A stretch of 64,000 nucleotides of DNA from positions 1 to 64,000 of the forward strand of contig NZ_JAHXBU010000038.1 of NCBI RefSeq assembly GCF_020178975.1. Reading direction: 5' to 3'. Each line of letters starts with the position of its first letter. The first letter of the stretch is position 1. A program made the translations under genes and the position numbers. The notes beneath the pieces were generated by a model. It was not told the DNA's origin, searched no databases, and saw only the letters and a list, made by a program, of their open reading frames with translations. This document shows positions 54,044-63,410 of this stretch, in pieces. This DNA comes from Cesiribacter sp. SM1. Its GTDB lineage: Bacteria > Bacteroidota > Bacteroidia > Cytophagales > Cyclobacteriaceae.

Positions 54044-55778
54044 AAAGCTTTTGATCCTGTATTTTCTTGTCAATTAATTCTGAAGTGCTGTTCTTGTCTT
54101 TGGCTTTTTTCCATTGCTGAACAGCTTCTTCCTTCCGGTTTAGCTGGAAGAGAACATCTCCATAGTGTTCAAGAATTGTGCCATCTGCATCATCTGCATG
54201 TTTGAGGGCTTTTTCCAGGATGTTGCGCGCTTTATCGTATTCTTTCAGCTGGTAATAAACCCAGGCGTGGGTATCGAGGTAGTTGGGGTTTTCCGGCTCC
54301 AGCTCTACCAGCTTTTTGCTCATCTCCAGCGCCTGCTGCAGTTTATCGTTGCGCAGGGCCAGGTAATAGCTGTAATTATTAAGAATGTATGGATTATTTG
54401 GGTTGATGGCCAGCGCAGCTTCGTAGGCAGCATCAGACAAATCGTAACGTTTGAGTCCGTTGTAAGCATCGCCCAGGTGGCTGTTAAAGATGCTGCTTAG
54501 CTGTTTGTTTGAGGCTGCTAATTTTTTACCCTGCTCCAGGGCCATAACGGCTTCGTCGTACTGGTTAAGGCTTAGGTTAGCAGCGCCACTGAAGTAGTAG
54601 AGCGCCGCCTGGTTAGGGAAAAGCATCAATGCTTCGTCTGCTTCCTTTGCTACGCTGTCGAATCGGCCAAGCTCCATGCCTAAGGTTAGTGCATTCTGCC
54701 ACACTTCAAAGTTGCTCTCATCAAATTCAAGTGCTTTCAGGTACTGACCACGAGCTTCATTTTTACGGTTAACGGCCAGCAGGTAGTCGCCACTGATGGC
54801 ATATGCCCGGGAATCTTCTGGATGTGCTTCTTTTATGGCATTGGTGAGCTGTAGGAGGGAGGCCTCCAGTTCGACATTGGGAAGCTGGCTGATGAGCTGG
54901 GCTGCTTCCTGTAATTTAGGCTCTATGGCCATGCCGGGGCTGCTGAAGGCTTTCAGTAATTCATCGCCGGCCTTATTGTGCTGCTCCTGCTGCTCATAGG
55001 TTTTTGCCATCAGGAACAGTGCCTCCGGATCTTCGGGATTTTTCTTCAGGTAGCTTTCCAGGTATTTTTGTGCTTCGGCCTTACGATCGAGGTTAATCAG
55101 TAGCTGGGCCTGGCGAAGGGCATAAATGTTCTGATGCGGAAAGTTGGATACCAGCTTTTCGCCTTCTGCCAGTGCTTCTTCCGGCTTGTTCTGGTTCAGG
55201 TACAGGCGTTGTTTGAGTGCTACCACTTCTTCGTCTACACCCAGTGCTTTTTCTGCATTATCGAGTGCAGTAAGGGCTTTGTTTACCTGGTTTTGTTGCA
55301 GGTAGAGCTGTGCCAGTTTCAGGTAGTTATGCGGGGGAGCCTTTGTTTTGCTTAGCATAGTCTCCACTGTTGCGGCAGCCTCACTAGCATTTCCTGAGCG
55401 CAGCTGGCTTTCTGCCAGGATCATGTAGTACCATTCGTTGCTTTTATCCAGTGCTAAGGCCTGGCGGGCGTGGTCAACTGCCTGGTCGTACTGGTTTTGC
55501 TGCAAAAGGATTTCTGCCAGTTTGTAATGGGCGGCAGCATTTTTGGGGTCCAGCCGCAGAGATTGTTCAAAGGCACTCACGGCCTTGGCGTTATCGTCTG
55601 TTAAGGCATAGCGAACGCCATCCATAAAATAATCAACAGCAGCACCGGACTTTAATTGTGCTGCCTGCGCAGAAGCTTTTTTATTCTTCTTCTGAGCATA
55701 TGAAAAAGACATACCTACTGCAAGCAGTAGGTATGTAAGTACAGTTACTTTTAAGATCCGGTGCTTGTTAATGATCAT
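54036..55778 (-). CDS. Tetratricopeptide repeat protein, exported
   Basis: 580 residues. A signal peptide (MIINKHRILKVTVLTYLLLAVGMSFSYA) precedes about 14 TPR-like 34-residue repeats with the usual A/G/Y/A/P spacing; good examples are NAAAHYKLAEILLQQNQYDQAVDHARQAL (about 79-107) and NPNYLDTHAWVYYQLKEYDKARNILEKAL (about 508-536). Such proteins scaffold protein-protein contacts. It is co-transcribed with an EnvC-like gene and a DUF4292 lipoprotein, so a role in the envelope is plausible but not shown. Start at 55778 matches the signal peptide. Confidence 0.85.
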   Translation of the reverse strand: MIINKHRILKVTVLTYLLLAVGMSFSYAQKKNKKASAQAAQLKSGAAVDYFMDGVRYALTDDNAKAVSAFEQSLRLDPKNAAAHYKLAEILLQQNQYDQAVDHARQALALDKSNEWYYMILAESQLRSGNASEAAATVETMLSKTKAPPHNYLKLAQLYLQQNQVNKALTALDNAEKALGVDEEVVALKQRLYLNQNKPEEALAEGEKLVSNFPHQNIYALRQAQLLINLDRKAEAQKYLESYLKKNPEDPEALFLMAKTYEQQEQHNKAGDELLKAFSSPGMAIEPKLQEAAQLISQLPNVELEASLLQLTNAIKEAHPEDSRAYAISGDYLLAVNRKNEARGQYLKALEFDESNFEVWQNALTLGMELGRFDSVAKEADEALMLFPNQAALYYFSGAANLSLNQYDEAVMALEQGKKLAASNKQLSSIFNSHLGDAYNGLKRYDLSDAAYEAALAINPNNPYILNNYSYYLALRNDKLQQALEMSKKLVELEPENPNYLDTHAWVYYQLKEYDKARNILEKALKHADDADGTILEHYGDVLFQLNRKEEAVQQWKKAKDKNSTSELIDKKIQDQKLYE

Positions 55779-55784
55779 GCCGGT

Positions 55785-56792
55785 TTATTCTTTTATTACG
55801 TTATAGTCACCCACACTTAAGTCGGCTGCCCTTCCTTCATAGATAACGTGATTGCCGATCATCGAGTTCTTTGCCAGCAGGTCTTTCAGCGAAGTGTTTT
55901 CCTGAATGATGCTATTTTCGATACGGCTGTTTACTATTTTGGTATTGGTACCTATTGAAACGTACGGGCCGATAACAGAATTGTTCAGCACAACATTTTC
56001 TCCGATGTAGCAGGGGGGAATCACTACTGAATTTTCAATCTTTGCCGATTTTGCCACCAGCTCTTTGTCTTTGATAAACTCCAGGTAGCGCTGGTTGGTA
56101 TAAACAGTAACATCTTTATTGCCGCAGTCGAGCCACTCATCAACCTGGCCCGGAACCAGCTGTGCGCCCTTCTGCTTCATGTTCTCAAGGGCATTGGTAA
56201 TCTGGTATTCGCCTTTGTCTTTGATGTCATTATCGAGCAGGTGCTGGATTTCCTTGCGCAGCCAGGCGCCATCTTTAAAATAGTAGATGCCAATAATGGC
56301 AAGGTCAGAAATAAACTCCTGAGGCTTTTCTACAAAGTCGGTGATGTTGCCATCGGCATTTACTTTTACTACGCCGAACGGCTTCGGGTTTTCTACCTTC
56401 TGAACCCATATGATGCCGTCTTTGGTGTTATCCAGCTTAAAATCGGCCTTGAAAAGGGTATCGGCAAAAGCAACAATGCAGTTGCCCTCCAGCAGGTCCT
56501 GGGCGCACTGAATGGCATGTGCTGTACCAAGTGCTTTTTCCTGATAATAAACATGGCCTTTTGCTCCTAGTTGTGCTGCTACCTGCTTCAGGTGCTCTTC
56601 CACATCTTTACCAAAGCTAGGGTGAATCACAAAGCCGATGTTGTCGATTTTTTGCTGGGCAATACCAGCAATGTCTTCTACCAGACGCTGAGCAATGGGT
56701 TTGCCGGCTATTGGAATAAGTGGCTTTGGAATGGTAAGTGAGTGCGGGCGCATACGGGTGCCCCTGCCGGCCATTGGAATAATAATGTTCAT
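55785..56792 (-). CDS. Sugar nucleotidyltransferase with left-handed beta-helix C-terminus
   Basis: 335 residues. The N-terminus has the nucleotidyltransferase signature MAGRGTRMRPHSLTIPKPLIPIAGKPI (8-34), a sugar-phosphate thymidylyl/uridylyltransferase type, with the metal Asp in AFADTLF near 111. After residue ~245 hexapeptide repeats (SVVIPPCYIGENVVLNNSVIGPYVSIG) form the beta-helix used for binding or acetyl transfer in GlmU-like enzymes. Products would be NDP-sugars for envelope glycans; donor is not decided. Six bases separate it from the TPR gene. Confidence 0.85.
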   Translation of the reverse strand: MNIIIPMAGRGTRMRPHSLTIPKPLIPIAGKPIAQRLVEDIAGIAQQKIDNIGFVIHPSFGKDVEEHLKQVAAQLGAKGHVYYQEKALGTAHAIQCAQDLLEGNCIVAFADTLFKADFKLDNTKDGIIWVQKVENPKPFGVVKVNADGNITDFVEKPQEFISDLAIIGIYYFKDGAWLRKEIQHLLDNDIKDKGEYQITNALENMKQKGAQLVPGQVDEWLDCGNKDVTVYTNQRYLEFIKDKELVAKSAKIENSVVIPPCYIGENVVLNNSVIGPYVSIGTNTKIVNSRIENSIIQENTSLKDLLAKNSMIGNHVIYEGRAADLSVGDYNVIKE

Positions 56793-57072
56793 AAAAAAAT
56801 GTAGTATTTAGTATTCGGTTTAGTCTGTATTAAAAGCGGTCCATTGGCAACTGGACTATGAATATACATTATTTAGTATTTTAATCAGCAGCGAAGGGCA
56901 CAGCACCAGGATTGTTTGAAGGTAAGTACAACTGAAAGGCTAAGCCATTCACCGGTATAAGTTATTACTATTAAATGTACCGGGTAGTTTAAACTTTTGC
57001 ATCAGGGTGGTGTAAAAGAAGTTTTTGCACGCTTCGATTTTTAAGCACGCCTGCCTTCGGTAAACAGGGCGG

Positions 57073-57519
57073 TTAATGCGTTCCGGAGCTGCCAAAACCA
57101 CCAGCACCTCTAAGAGAGTCGGCAAGCACTTGTGCGCTTTCCCACTGCACTACTTCATGGCGGGCTACTATTAATTGCGCAATACGTTCACCATCGTTTA
57201 TAACGAACTCCTCTGCCGAGAGGTTAACCAATAGTACCTTTAGCTCACCACGATAATCTGCATCTATAGTGCCGGGGCTGTTGAGTACGGTAATGCCATG
57301 TTTATAGGCTAAGCCGCTCCGTGGTCTTACCTGCGCTTCATAACCGGCTGGTATTTCCAGAAACAAGCCTGTAGGCAGCAGGGCTCTTTGCAGGGGTTTA
57401 AGTGTAACAGGTTCCTGCAAAAAAGCACGCAAATCAAGTCCGGCCGCTGCCTGAGTCTGATATTCCGGTAGCGGATGATGTGATTTGTTGATGACTTTAA
57501 CTGCCAGCGCGTTGTTCAT
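57073..57519 (-). CDS. dut: dUTP diphosphatase
   Basis: 148 residues from ATG 57519; an ATG at 57531 adds four residues. All dUTPase motifs are seen: AGLDLRA (motif I), [10 protein letters not shown] (motif II), [13 protein letters not shown] (motif III with the catalytic Asp), GERIAQLIV (motif IV) and [10 protein letters not shown] (motif V). It hydrolyses dUTP to dUMP to keep uracil out of DNA and to feed thymidylate synthesis. It follows the flippase gene with a 36-base gap. Confidence 0.96.
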   Translation of the reverse strand: MNNALAVKVINKSHHPLPEYQTQAAAGLDLRAFLQEPVTLKPLQRALLPTGLFLEIPAGYEAQVRPRSGLAYKHGITVLNSPGTIDADYRGELKVLLVNLSAEEFVINDGERIAQLIVARHEVVQWESAQVLADSLRGAGGFGSSGTH

Positions 57520-57567
57520 GGTTGAGTGCATTAGGTTTCAGATCGAAGAACAAAGTTAGGAAAAAGC

Positions 57568-59067
57568 TTAAAGGTTGGCGCGTAATCCTTTCTTTTCGTA
57601 AAGTACAACTCCTGCTATATATAGTATGGTGGTGCCAATTCCCAAAGTTATGATCATCCAGTCTGATTCCGGCATGAAGTAAAGCAGCAGACAAGCCACT
57701 ACTGTAGTAAAAATGATATAAACGAGTGCCGGACCAAGCTTGTACGGTATTGGATAATGCTTTTGCCCGTAGTAATAACAAATAAAGGCCATGTAGCTGT
57801 ACACGATAAGTGTTGCAAGCGCGGCGCCAATATAGCCCATTATCGGAATTAGCAGCAGGTTTAAAATAACCGTAAGTGCAGCGCCGGTGCCTGTAAACCA
57901 GGTGCCATAGCCGGTTTTGTCCGACAGCTTAAACCAGATGCTTAGGTTTACATAAACGCCGAAGAAGAGGTAAGCCAGCAGCAGGATGGGCACCACCTCA
58001 AGCCCCTCCAGGTAAATATCTCTTTTCAGGAAGATGGGAGCAATCCAGGGAAGGTTTACTGTTACAGCAAATAAGATCATGCAGCAGACTATAATAAAGT
58101 AGTGCATAACGGTGGCAAACATAGTCGTGGAGTTCTTTTCTTCGGCTTTGCTAAAGAAAAAAGGCTCTGATGCATAACGGAAAGCCTGAATGGCCAGCAT
58201 CATAAAGATTGAAAGCTTATAGCAGGCACCGAAAATACCTAGTGCAGCTTCATTATCGTAGCCTTCGTAAAATCCTTCAGGCAACAAAGGCTTCAGCATA
58301 GCCCGCGACAGCATCTCATTGGTAGCGCCTGCCAGTCCCATCAGTAAAAGGGGGTAAGCATATACCAGCATGGGTTTCCAGTACAGCTTTTCAATACGCA
58401 GCCTAACCTGTTTCCACACAGGCAGCAGCAGTACCAGTAGTGCGCTGTTGGCCAGTAGATTTGCTAAAAATACATACTCTACACTCCATCCCTCTACCCA
58501 CATAAATTCTGTTAGCCCTCTTAAACCCGGCAGCCATGTGCCAGCCATTATCTTAGGCAGAGCCAGTAGAAAGAGCAGGTTCAGCCCTATATTCAGAAAA
58601 ATGTTGATAAGCTTGGCTGTAACGAACAGAATAGGCCTACCATCCAGCCGAAGTTTGGCAAATGGAATGGCTGTAATAGCATCAATGGCCATTAGGGCTG
58701 CCAGCCAGTATACAATATGTTCCTTGCCTTCGTAGTCGAGCCAGTCCATAATAGGGTAGGCCAACACGGCTAGGAGTGCCGACAAAATAAGGCTGCTGCA
58801 CAGGATGGAGGTAAAAGCAGTATGAAATACTACTTTGCTGTCGGCTTTATTTCTGGTGGCAAACCTGAAATAAGCAGTTTCCATGCCATAGGTGTAGAGT
58901 ACATTAAAGAATGCAACATAGGCGTAGAGTTCTGTTACTACCCCAAACTCACCTGCTACAAAAACACGCGTATGCAGAATAACGAGCAGGTAGTTGAGCA
59001 CCCGGCCCAGAATGCTGCTAATACCATAGAGGGCCGTATCGCTGGCCAGTTTTTTTAAGCTACTCAT
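57568..59067 (-). CDS. Wzx-like polysaccharide flippase / oligosaccharide transporter
   Basis: 499 residues, mostly hydrophobic with about 14 membrane helices. The N-terminal LKKLASDTALYGISSILGRVLNYLLVILHTRVF (5-37) is the typical start of polysaccharide biosynthesis export proteins of the MOP superfamily. It would move lipid-linked sugars across the inner membrane. A GT or ligase partner is not adjacent; the nucleotidyltransferase gene two genes on may supply the sugar. Confidence 0.88.
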   Translation of the reverse strand: MSSLKKLASDTALYGISSILGRVLNYLLVILHTRVFVAGEFGVVTELYAYVAFFNVLYTYGMETAYFRFATRNKADSKVVFHTAFTSILCSSLILSALLAVLAYPIMDWLDYEGKEHIVYWLAALMAIDAITAIPFAKLRLDGRPILFVTAKLINIFLNIGLNLLFLLALPKIMAGTWLPGLRGLTEFMWVEGWSVEYVFLANLLANSALLVLLLPVWKQVRLRIEKLYWKPMLVYAYPLLLMGLAGATNEMLSRAMLKPLLPEGFYEGYDNEAALGIFGACYKLSIFMMLAIQAFRYASEPFFFSKAEEKNSTTMFATVMHYFIIVCCMILFAVTVNLPWIAPIFLKRDIYLEGLEVVPILLLAYLFFGVYVNLSIWFKLSDKTGYGTWFTGTGAALTVILNLLLIPIMGYIGAALATLIVYSYMAFICYYYGQKHYPIPYKLGPALVYIIFTTVVACLLLYFMPESDWMIITLGIGTTILYIAGVVLYEKKGLRANL

Positions 59068-59088
59068 AGACAGGACGTGCCTGTGCGT

Positions 59089-59877
59089 TTAGTTTCCGGA
59101 AAATTTAGCTTTACGTTTTTCCAGAAAAGCGCGGGTGCCTTCTTTAAAATCACCGGTACGGCAGCAGCTGCCAAAAGAATTGGCCTCTACCTGGTAGCCA
59201 TCCTGTTTTGGGTCGTAGGCTGCATTTACACAATCTACCACCATGCCAATGGCTAGCGGGCCTTTGGCAATGATCTTGTTCATCAGCTCCAGGCATTTCT
59301 CCATTAAAGCTTCTCTTGATGGTACCACATGGTTTACCAGTCCAAGCGTCTTCGCCTCTTCGGCGCCCAGCATATCGCCCGTCATGATAAGTTCAAGCGC
59401 CTTGCCTTTGCCTACCAGCTGGGTAAGGCGCTGGGTACCGCCATAGCCAGGGATGATGCCCAGGTTTACTTCTGGCTGGCCAAATCTGGCATTTTGTGAA
59501 GCAATGCGCATATGGCAGGCCATAGCCAGCTCGCAACCTCCGCCGAGGGCAAAGCCATTTACAGCTGCTATTACCGGCTTGTGGCAGTTTTCAATCAGGG
59601 CAAACACCTCCTGTCCCTGTTCGGAAAATTTACGGCCGTTCACTTCGTTGAGCTCGGCCAGTTCGGCAATATCGGCTCCGGCTATAAAAGCTTTATCACC
59701 GGCGCCGGTAATCACTACGCCCCTGATGGTACTATCGTCGTACACACGCTGAATTGCAGTGCGTATTTCTTCAATGGTAGTGCTGTTTAAAGCATTCATT
59801 TTATCCGGACGATTGATTGTCAGGAAAAGGATGCCGGTACTATTTATATCCAGAAGCAGATTTTCAAATTCATTCAT
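59089..59877 (-). CDS. Enoyl-CoA hydratase / crotonase family protein
   Basis: 262 residues from ATG 59877 (MNEFENLLLDINSTGILFLTINRP); a hydrophobic N-terminal extension from 59916 is not part of the family. The crotonase oxyanion-hole strands and the catalytic pair are visible: VAAVNGFALGGGCELAMACHMRIA (about 100-123) with Glu in the expected place, and PEVNLGIIPGYGGTQRL (about 130-146) with the second Glu. In aerobic phenylacetate use a PaaF/PaaG-type hydratase is needed, but this one is not in the paa operon and could equally serve fatty-acid oxidation. Confidence 0.87.
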   Translation of the reverse strand: MNEFENLLLDINSTGILFLTINRPDKMNALNSTTIEEIRTAIQRVYDDSTIRGVVITGAGDKAFIAGADIAELAELNEVNGRKFSEQGQEVFALIENCHKPVIAAVNGFALGGGCELAMACHMRIASQNARFGQPEVNLGIIPGYGGTQRLTQLVGKGKALELIMTGDMLGAEEAKTLGLVNHVVPSREALMEKCLELMNKIIAKGPLAIGMVVDCVNAAYDPKQDGYQVEANSFGSCCRTGDFKEGTRAFLEKRKAKFSGN

Positions 59878-60213
59878 ACCTAATAGTAATAAGGTTAGGT
59901 TCAAAGATAGAAGCAAAGGCCAGAACCTACAAGGATGAAGCGGTATTGCCTGGCCGGAAGGTTAGCTGATTTTATGTAAGATCTACAATATATATATCAC
60001 ATGTAATGGGCTGCTGCAACTGTGTATAATTTCCACAGAAATTAGAAAAAACATGAACGTATCATATATATGATCATAAAATACGTCAAACGAATATTTA
60101 AATAATTAAATAAAATGTAATGTAAGTTTTTGAACTAACAAAACGATTTTATAATTTTGATCTTGAAACAAGCGATAATTATTACTACTCTTCTCCATAA
60201 ATCTAATTCCCAG
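59878..60213. promoter_or_regulatory. AT-rich regulatory region before the T9SS cargo array
   Basis: Holds a perfect 14-base palindrome ATCATATATATGAT at 60061-60074 and, further 3', the sigma-type promoter described separately at 60129-60159. The region is markedly AT-rich. No gene or RNA was seen. Confidence 0.45.
60129..60159 (+). promoter_or_regulatory. Bacteroidota-type promoter of the first cargo gene
   Basis: TTTG at 60129-60132 and TAATTTTG at 60152-60159 are separated by 19 bases, an exact match to the TTTG-N19-TAnnTTTG consensus of the primary Bacteroidota sigma factor. The start codon is 62 bases downstream of the TA. Confidence 0.7.
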
Positions 60214-61476
60214 ATGAAAAAAATTTTACTTCTTCTCATCCTGATTGCCACGGCTGGGCATGGATTTGCTCAGCAAGTTTATAGTCAGCACAGAGTGTTT
60301 CTTACCACGGGCGATGCCACCCTGGGAAACGATGTGTGGCACCTGTCAAAAAGCTGGGTAGTATCTAAAGAAAAGTATACAGGTGATCCTGCGGAAATCA
60401 ATGCTGCTATGTATGATGATCCTGTAAAGGTGCAGGTGGCGACTAATTTTCCAGGGGAGTTGAAGAAGCGAAGTGATGAAACAACCGGCAATGAAGGTAC
60501 GGGGGCTGGCGAGCGTGTAATTGTTGTGGTTCGCAGCAATCATACCCTTTATCTGAGAGACCATGTAGTGCTGAGTGGAAGTATTATACTGGAGCCGGGA
60601 GCTAAGCTAATTTTTAATAAGGTACATGGGGATAAAGGTAGATTAGAAATGATCGATAGAGGTGCCACTATTTTCATGCGTGGTCTACCTGCTTCTGATA
60701 TTTTCTCTAATTCACAATTTGATAGTGGAAATGCATCTGACTTCCTGATGATAGGTGAGCAAAGCCTTAACCTGGAGAAGATTAATGGACTTTGGATAAA
60801 TGCCATTCCTTCACCAATGGCTTATTCCAAAGGTGGTGTTATAGAAGTTCCGGTAGACGCTCCTTTTTTGAAGTGTTTAACAAATGGGGCTTGGTCGAAA
60901 GACGAGGTATGGACGGAAGAGAAGCTGATTGCTATACTTAAGTGTGCGAATCCATACCTTCCGCTACCTGTAGAGCTTTTAAAGCTCGATATAAGGACTC
61001 ATGGTAATGAGGTACATTTAGATTGGGCAGTAGCCATTGAGAAGAACTTCAGCCACTATGAAATAGAATGGTCAACAGATGCAGAGAATTTCTATTATGC
61101 TGGTAGTGTTGCTGGCAAAGGCACTGAAAAAGGAACACAGCATTATAATTTTCAGCACCAGCCTGGCCAGACTGGCGCACTTTACTATCGCCTGCTGGCG
61201 GTTGATATAGACGGAGCGGTAGAAGACAAAGGCCTGAGGGTTGTACGCCTTGGAGGAGCGATATTTAATGTATATGCAAAGCAAGGGCGCCTCTATATTG
61301 ATTACAATGGTCCTGTAAATAGCAAAGTAGTTATTACGGATACGATGGGGCGCAAGGTTTCGAGTGCTGCTCTGGCTGCTGAAGGATTGGAAACAGAAGC
61401 TCTTAGACCTGGAATCTATCTGGTGCAGATTAGTAATGAGCTCGAAAAAAAGACACAGCGTGTAATGATACAATAA
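60214..61476 (+). CDS. T9SS type A cargo protein, array gene 1
   Basis: 420 residues from ATG 60214 (MKKILLLLILIATAGHGFAQ signal); a longer frame begins at 60157. After the signal, about residues 20-250 form a divergent module: a strand-rich block with RVIVVVRSNHTLYLRDHVVLSGSIILEPGAKL-like text, similar to right-handed beta-helix or G8-type adhesion domains. Then LPLPVELLKLDI and an FN3-like domain (VHLDWAVAIEKNFSHYEIEWSTD), and a short C-terminal type A sorting signal ending GIYLVQISNELEKKTQRVMIQ. The protein should be exported by SprA, cleaved by PorU and displayed on the surface. Confidence 0.85.
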   Translation: MKKILLLLILIATAGHGFAQQVYSQHRVFLTTGDATLGNDVWHLSKSWVVSKEKYTGDPAEINAAMYDDPVKVQVATNFPGELKKRSDETTGNEGTGAGERVIVVVRSNHTLYLRDHVVLSGSIILEPGAKLIFNKVHGDKGRLEMIDRGATIFMRGLPASDIFSNSQFDSGNASDFLMIGEQSLNLEKINGLWINAIPSPMAYSKGGVIEVPVDAPFLKCLTNGAWSKDEVWTEEKLIAILKCANPYLPLPVELLKLDIRTHGNEVHLDWAVAIEKNFSHYEIEWSTDAENFYYAGSVAGKGTEKGTQHYNFQHQPGQTGALYYRLLAVDIDGAVEDKGLRVVRLGGAIFNVYAKQGRLYIDYNGPVNSKVVITDTMGRKVSSAALAAEGLETEALRPGIYLVQISNELEKKTQRVMIQ

Positions 61477-61496
61477 GATTTGTTACAAAACATGAC

Positions 61497-61526
61497 AAAA
61501 GCCCGGCTAATGACCGGGCTTTTTTG
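61497..61526 (+). terminator. Terminator after cargo gene 1
   Basis: Stem AAAAGCCCGG / CCGGGCTTTT with a seven-base loop and a T run, 21 bases after the stop of cargo gene 1. Confidence 0.85.
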
Positions 61527-61860
61527 TTGTAATCTTACATCAGCTTTTTATAAAAGTATATCTTTAAGTAAATCCTTGCTATTGGCTAATTTCTAGCCGA
61601 ATAGTAAGCTACAGATATAAACTTTATTGACGTTCTTTGATAGGTGATCAAAGGTATTCACTTCTCTTTCTTACTCTTAAGAAGTTTTCTTTTTTTGTTC
61701 ATGCTGTACTAAAATAGTGGTACTGGTAGTGTGTTTTCCTGCCATACAGTACTATAGTCTGTGGCAGAAGTGTCATATATCTACACCGTTAAATCCACTA
61801 TTCAGTGTTTAATCTTGCTTAGGTAATGGTAAACCCTTAGTAGGAATATCATTCTGTTGG

Positions 61861-61878
61861 GAAGGATTTAGCTTTGTT
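61861..61878 (+). promoter_or_regulatory. Shared promoter box of cargo gene 2
   Basis: Contains TAGCTTTG (61869-61876), a TAnnTTTG match, exactly 42 bases before the ATG. The 18-base context GAAGGATTTAGCTTTGTT is identical to the box 1,500 bases downstream at gene 3. A good -33 box is not clear. Confidence 0.55.
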
Positions 61879-61910
61879 CCATCTTACTTGCTTAATCTAG
61901 GAAAACAGAT

Positions 61911-63032
61911 ATGAGAAAACATTACTTAAATTTATTTCTGCTACTTTTTTTGTTCTCGCTGCCAGTATTCGCTCAAAAGGAATCCAAGGATAATTATTTT
62001 GGTGACTGGTCAACAGCAACATCATGGAAGTTAGGACCTGCTCCTGGAATGAATTTCACTGAAAATGTTACCATTACTTCCACAGCTTATATTACTGCTA
62101 AAGGAGATCTTTCTGTCTCTGGAAATAATACTTTGATTGTCCAAGGTATACTAGTTGTTGAAGGATCGCTTACCTTAGGGGGAAGTGCCAAAATTTCAAT
62201 AGCTTCTAATGCCATTTTGATTGTACTTGGAGATTTTACAGCCTCTGGTAGTGTTGATATAGGTAACGCCGGAATAATAGCTGTGCAAAAAGCTTTTACT
62301 GCGAATGATGCAGCAATCAGGATTGCACCTGGTGATGAAACATATTTATATACGAATCCAATACTGAATGATAATACAAAAGTGAATGGTAGTAAATGCG
62401 ACGAAGCATGTCAGAGCTCAACCTTCAAAGATGAAGAGGATTTAAAGAATGCTCACCTTGATATCTGGCAATTTATCAATAGAAATGGTGTATCTCCTCT
62501 CCCAGTAGAACTACTCTACTTCCGCTCAACTACAACAAATCAGGGGATCCAGCTAGAATGGGCCTCTGCCAAAGAATGGAACTTTAGCCATTACACTATA
62601 GAGAGATCAACTGATGGTAAGGAGTTTACGCCAATTCATAAAGAATATGTAAGTGGAGACAGCCATAGTAACAAGGCCTACTTATACTTAGATATGCAGC
62701 CCCATTTTGGAGCTAACTTTTACAGATTGAAAGCTACTGATGTTGATGGAACAACAGAAAATAAAGGAATGGCACTGGTTTATTCAGGCATGAAAGGAAA
62801 TCTGCAGCTATACCCGAATCCTTCAAATGGAGGGATGCTCACCATCAAAAATCCCGGAGCCATTGAAGGTACCTGGTTGAGCATAACATCTACAACAGGA
62901 AATGAACTAATGCGCATACAAATGCCAAAACAAGAACTTAGGTTACCTGCATCGGTATTAACATCAGGTGTGTACCTTGTAAAAGTCTGGAACCAGTTGG
63001 AGGTAAAGCAAGCAAGATTAATTGTTCAGTAA
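61911..63032 (+). CDS. T9SS type A cargo protein, array gene 2
   Basis: 373 residues. Signal peptide to about 22, then a different N-terminal module from gene 1: NYFGDWSTATSWKLGPAPG (29-47), and a strand repeat built on the words ITITSTA / VQGILVVEGSLTLGGSA / VLGDFTASGSVDIG (about 55-120), a G8-like surface domain. After LPVELLYFRST the FN3-like half (GIQLEWASAKEWNFSHYTIERSTDGKEF) and the sorting signal (LYPNPSNGGMLTI, then VYLVKVWNQLEVKQARLIVQ) are closely similar to genes 1 and 3. Same fate as gene 1: export and surface anchoring by the T9SS. Confidence 0.87.
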   Translation: MRKHYLNLFLLLFLFSLPVFAQKESKDNYFGDWSTATSWKLGPAPGMNFTENVTITSTAYITAKGDLSVSGNNTLIVQGILVVEGSLTLGGSAKISIASNAILIVLGDFTASGSVDIGNAGIIAVQKAFTANDAAIRIAPGDETYLYTNPILNDNTKVNGSKCDEACQSSTFKDEEDLKNAHLDIWQFINRNGVSPLPVELLYFRSTTTNQGIQLEWASAKEWNFSHYTIERSTDGKEFTPIHKEYVSGDSHSNKAYLYLDMQPHFGANFYRLKATDVDGTTENKGMALVYSGMKGNLQLYPNPSNGGMLTIKNPGAIEGTWLSITSTTGNELMRIQMPKQELRLPASVLTSGVYLVKVWNQLEVKQARLIVQ

Positions 63033-63049
63033 CTGCTCCTTTGTTATAA

Positions 63050-63074
63050 AGTCTCGGTTAAGCCGGGGTTTTTA
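63050..63074 (+). terminator. Weak terminator-like hairpin after cargo gene 2
   Basis: GTCTCGG / CCGGGGTT, five base pairs with one wobble and a short T run; weaker than the terminator of gene 1. Confidence 0.4.
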
Positions 63075-63360
63075 GGTGTTATCTTACATCAAAATTAAGT
63101 TCAGATTTGAAGGACAAAAAAAGAATATCTTCTGGTGTCGAATTGGATAAAAATAAATTCTTCTAGCTGATTTATAGGTGACTATGATATAGTCGTTTTT
63201 GACTTCTCCCTGCTTCCTTTTTCTAAAAAACAGTAAAGCCCTTTTCTAGAACACTAATTCTTCTGGACCCATAAAACAGACTTATCGTTAACTTCTGCTA
63301 TTTTCTTCTTGAACATGCATGGGTAATGCTTTGGTTCATCTGCAAATTTCCTTCTGCAAA

Positions 63361-63378
63361 GAAGGATTTAGCTTTGTT
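63361..63378 (+). promoter_or_regulatory. Shared promoter box of cargo gene 3
   Basis: Same 18 bases as at 61861 (GAAGGATTTAGCTTTGTT) with TAGCTTTG at 63369-63376, 42 bases before the ATG at 63411, an identical distance. The upstream word GGTAATG is also at the same offset. Confidence 0.55.
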
Positions 63379-63410
63379 TTATAGTCCTTACCATTTACAA
63401 TTAGTATTCC

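Larger units (their letters stand above)
61477..61910. other. Intergenic region between cargo genes 1 and 2
   Basis: 434 bases with a terminator after gene 1, the shared word ATCTTACATCA (61532-61542), an inverted repeat CTTTGAT / ATCAAAG at 61635-61641 / 61647-61653, the word GGTAATG at 61822-61828 and the promoter box at 61861-61878. No extra gene. The organisation matches the region before gene 3. Confidence 0.6.
63033..63410. other. Intergenic region between cargo genes 2 and 3
   Basis: 378 bases. Contains the weak hairpin at 63050-63074, ATCTTACATCA at 63081-63091, ATAGGTGA (63174-63181) next to GACTAT / ATAGTC arms (63180-63185 / 63189-63194), GGTAATG at 63322-63328 and the promoter box at 63361-63378. 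No gene. Confidence 0.6.

Noticed and set aside
60157-60213. N-terminal extension of cargo gene 1 (start at 60157)
   Set aside because: It would overlap the promoter and precede a complete signal peptide that begins at 60214.
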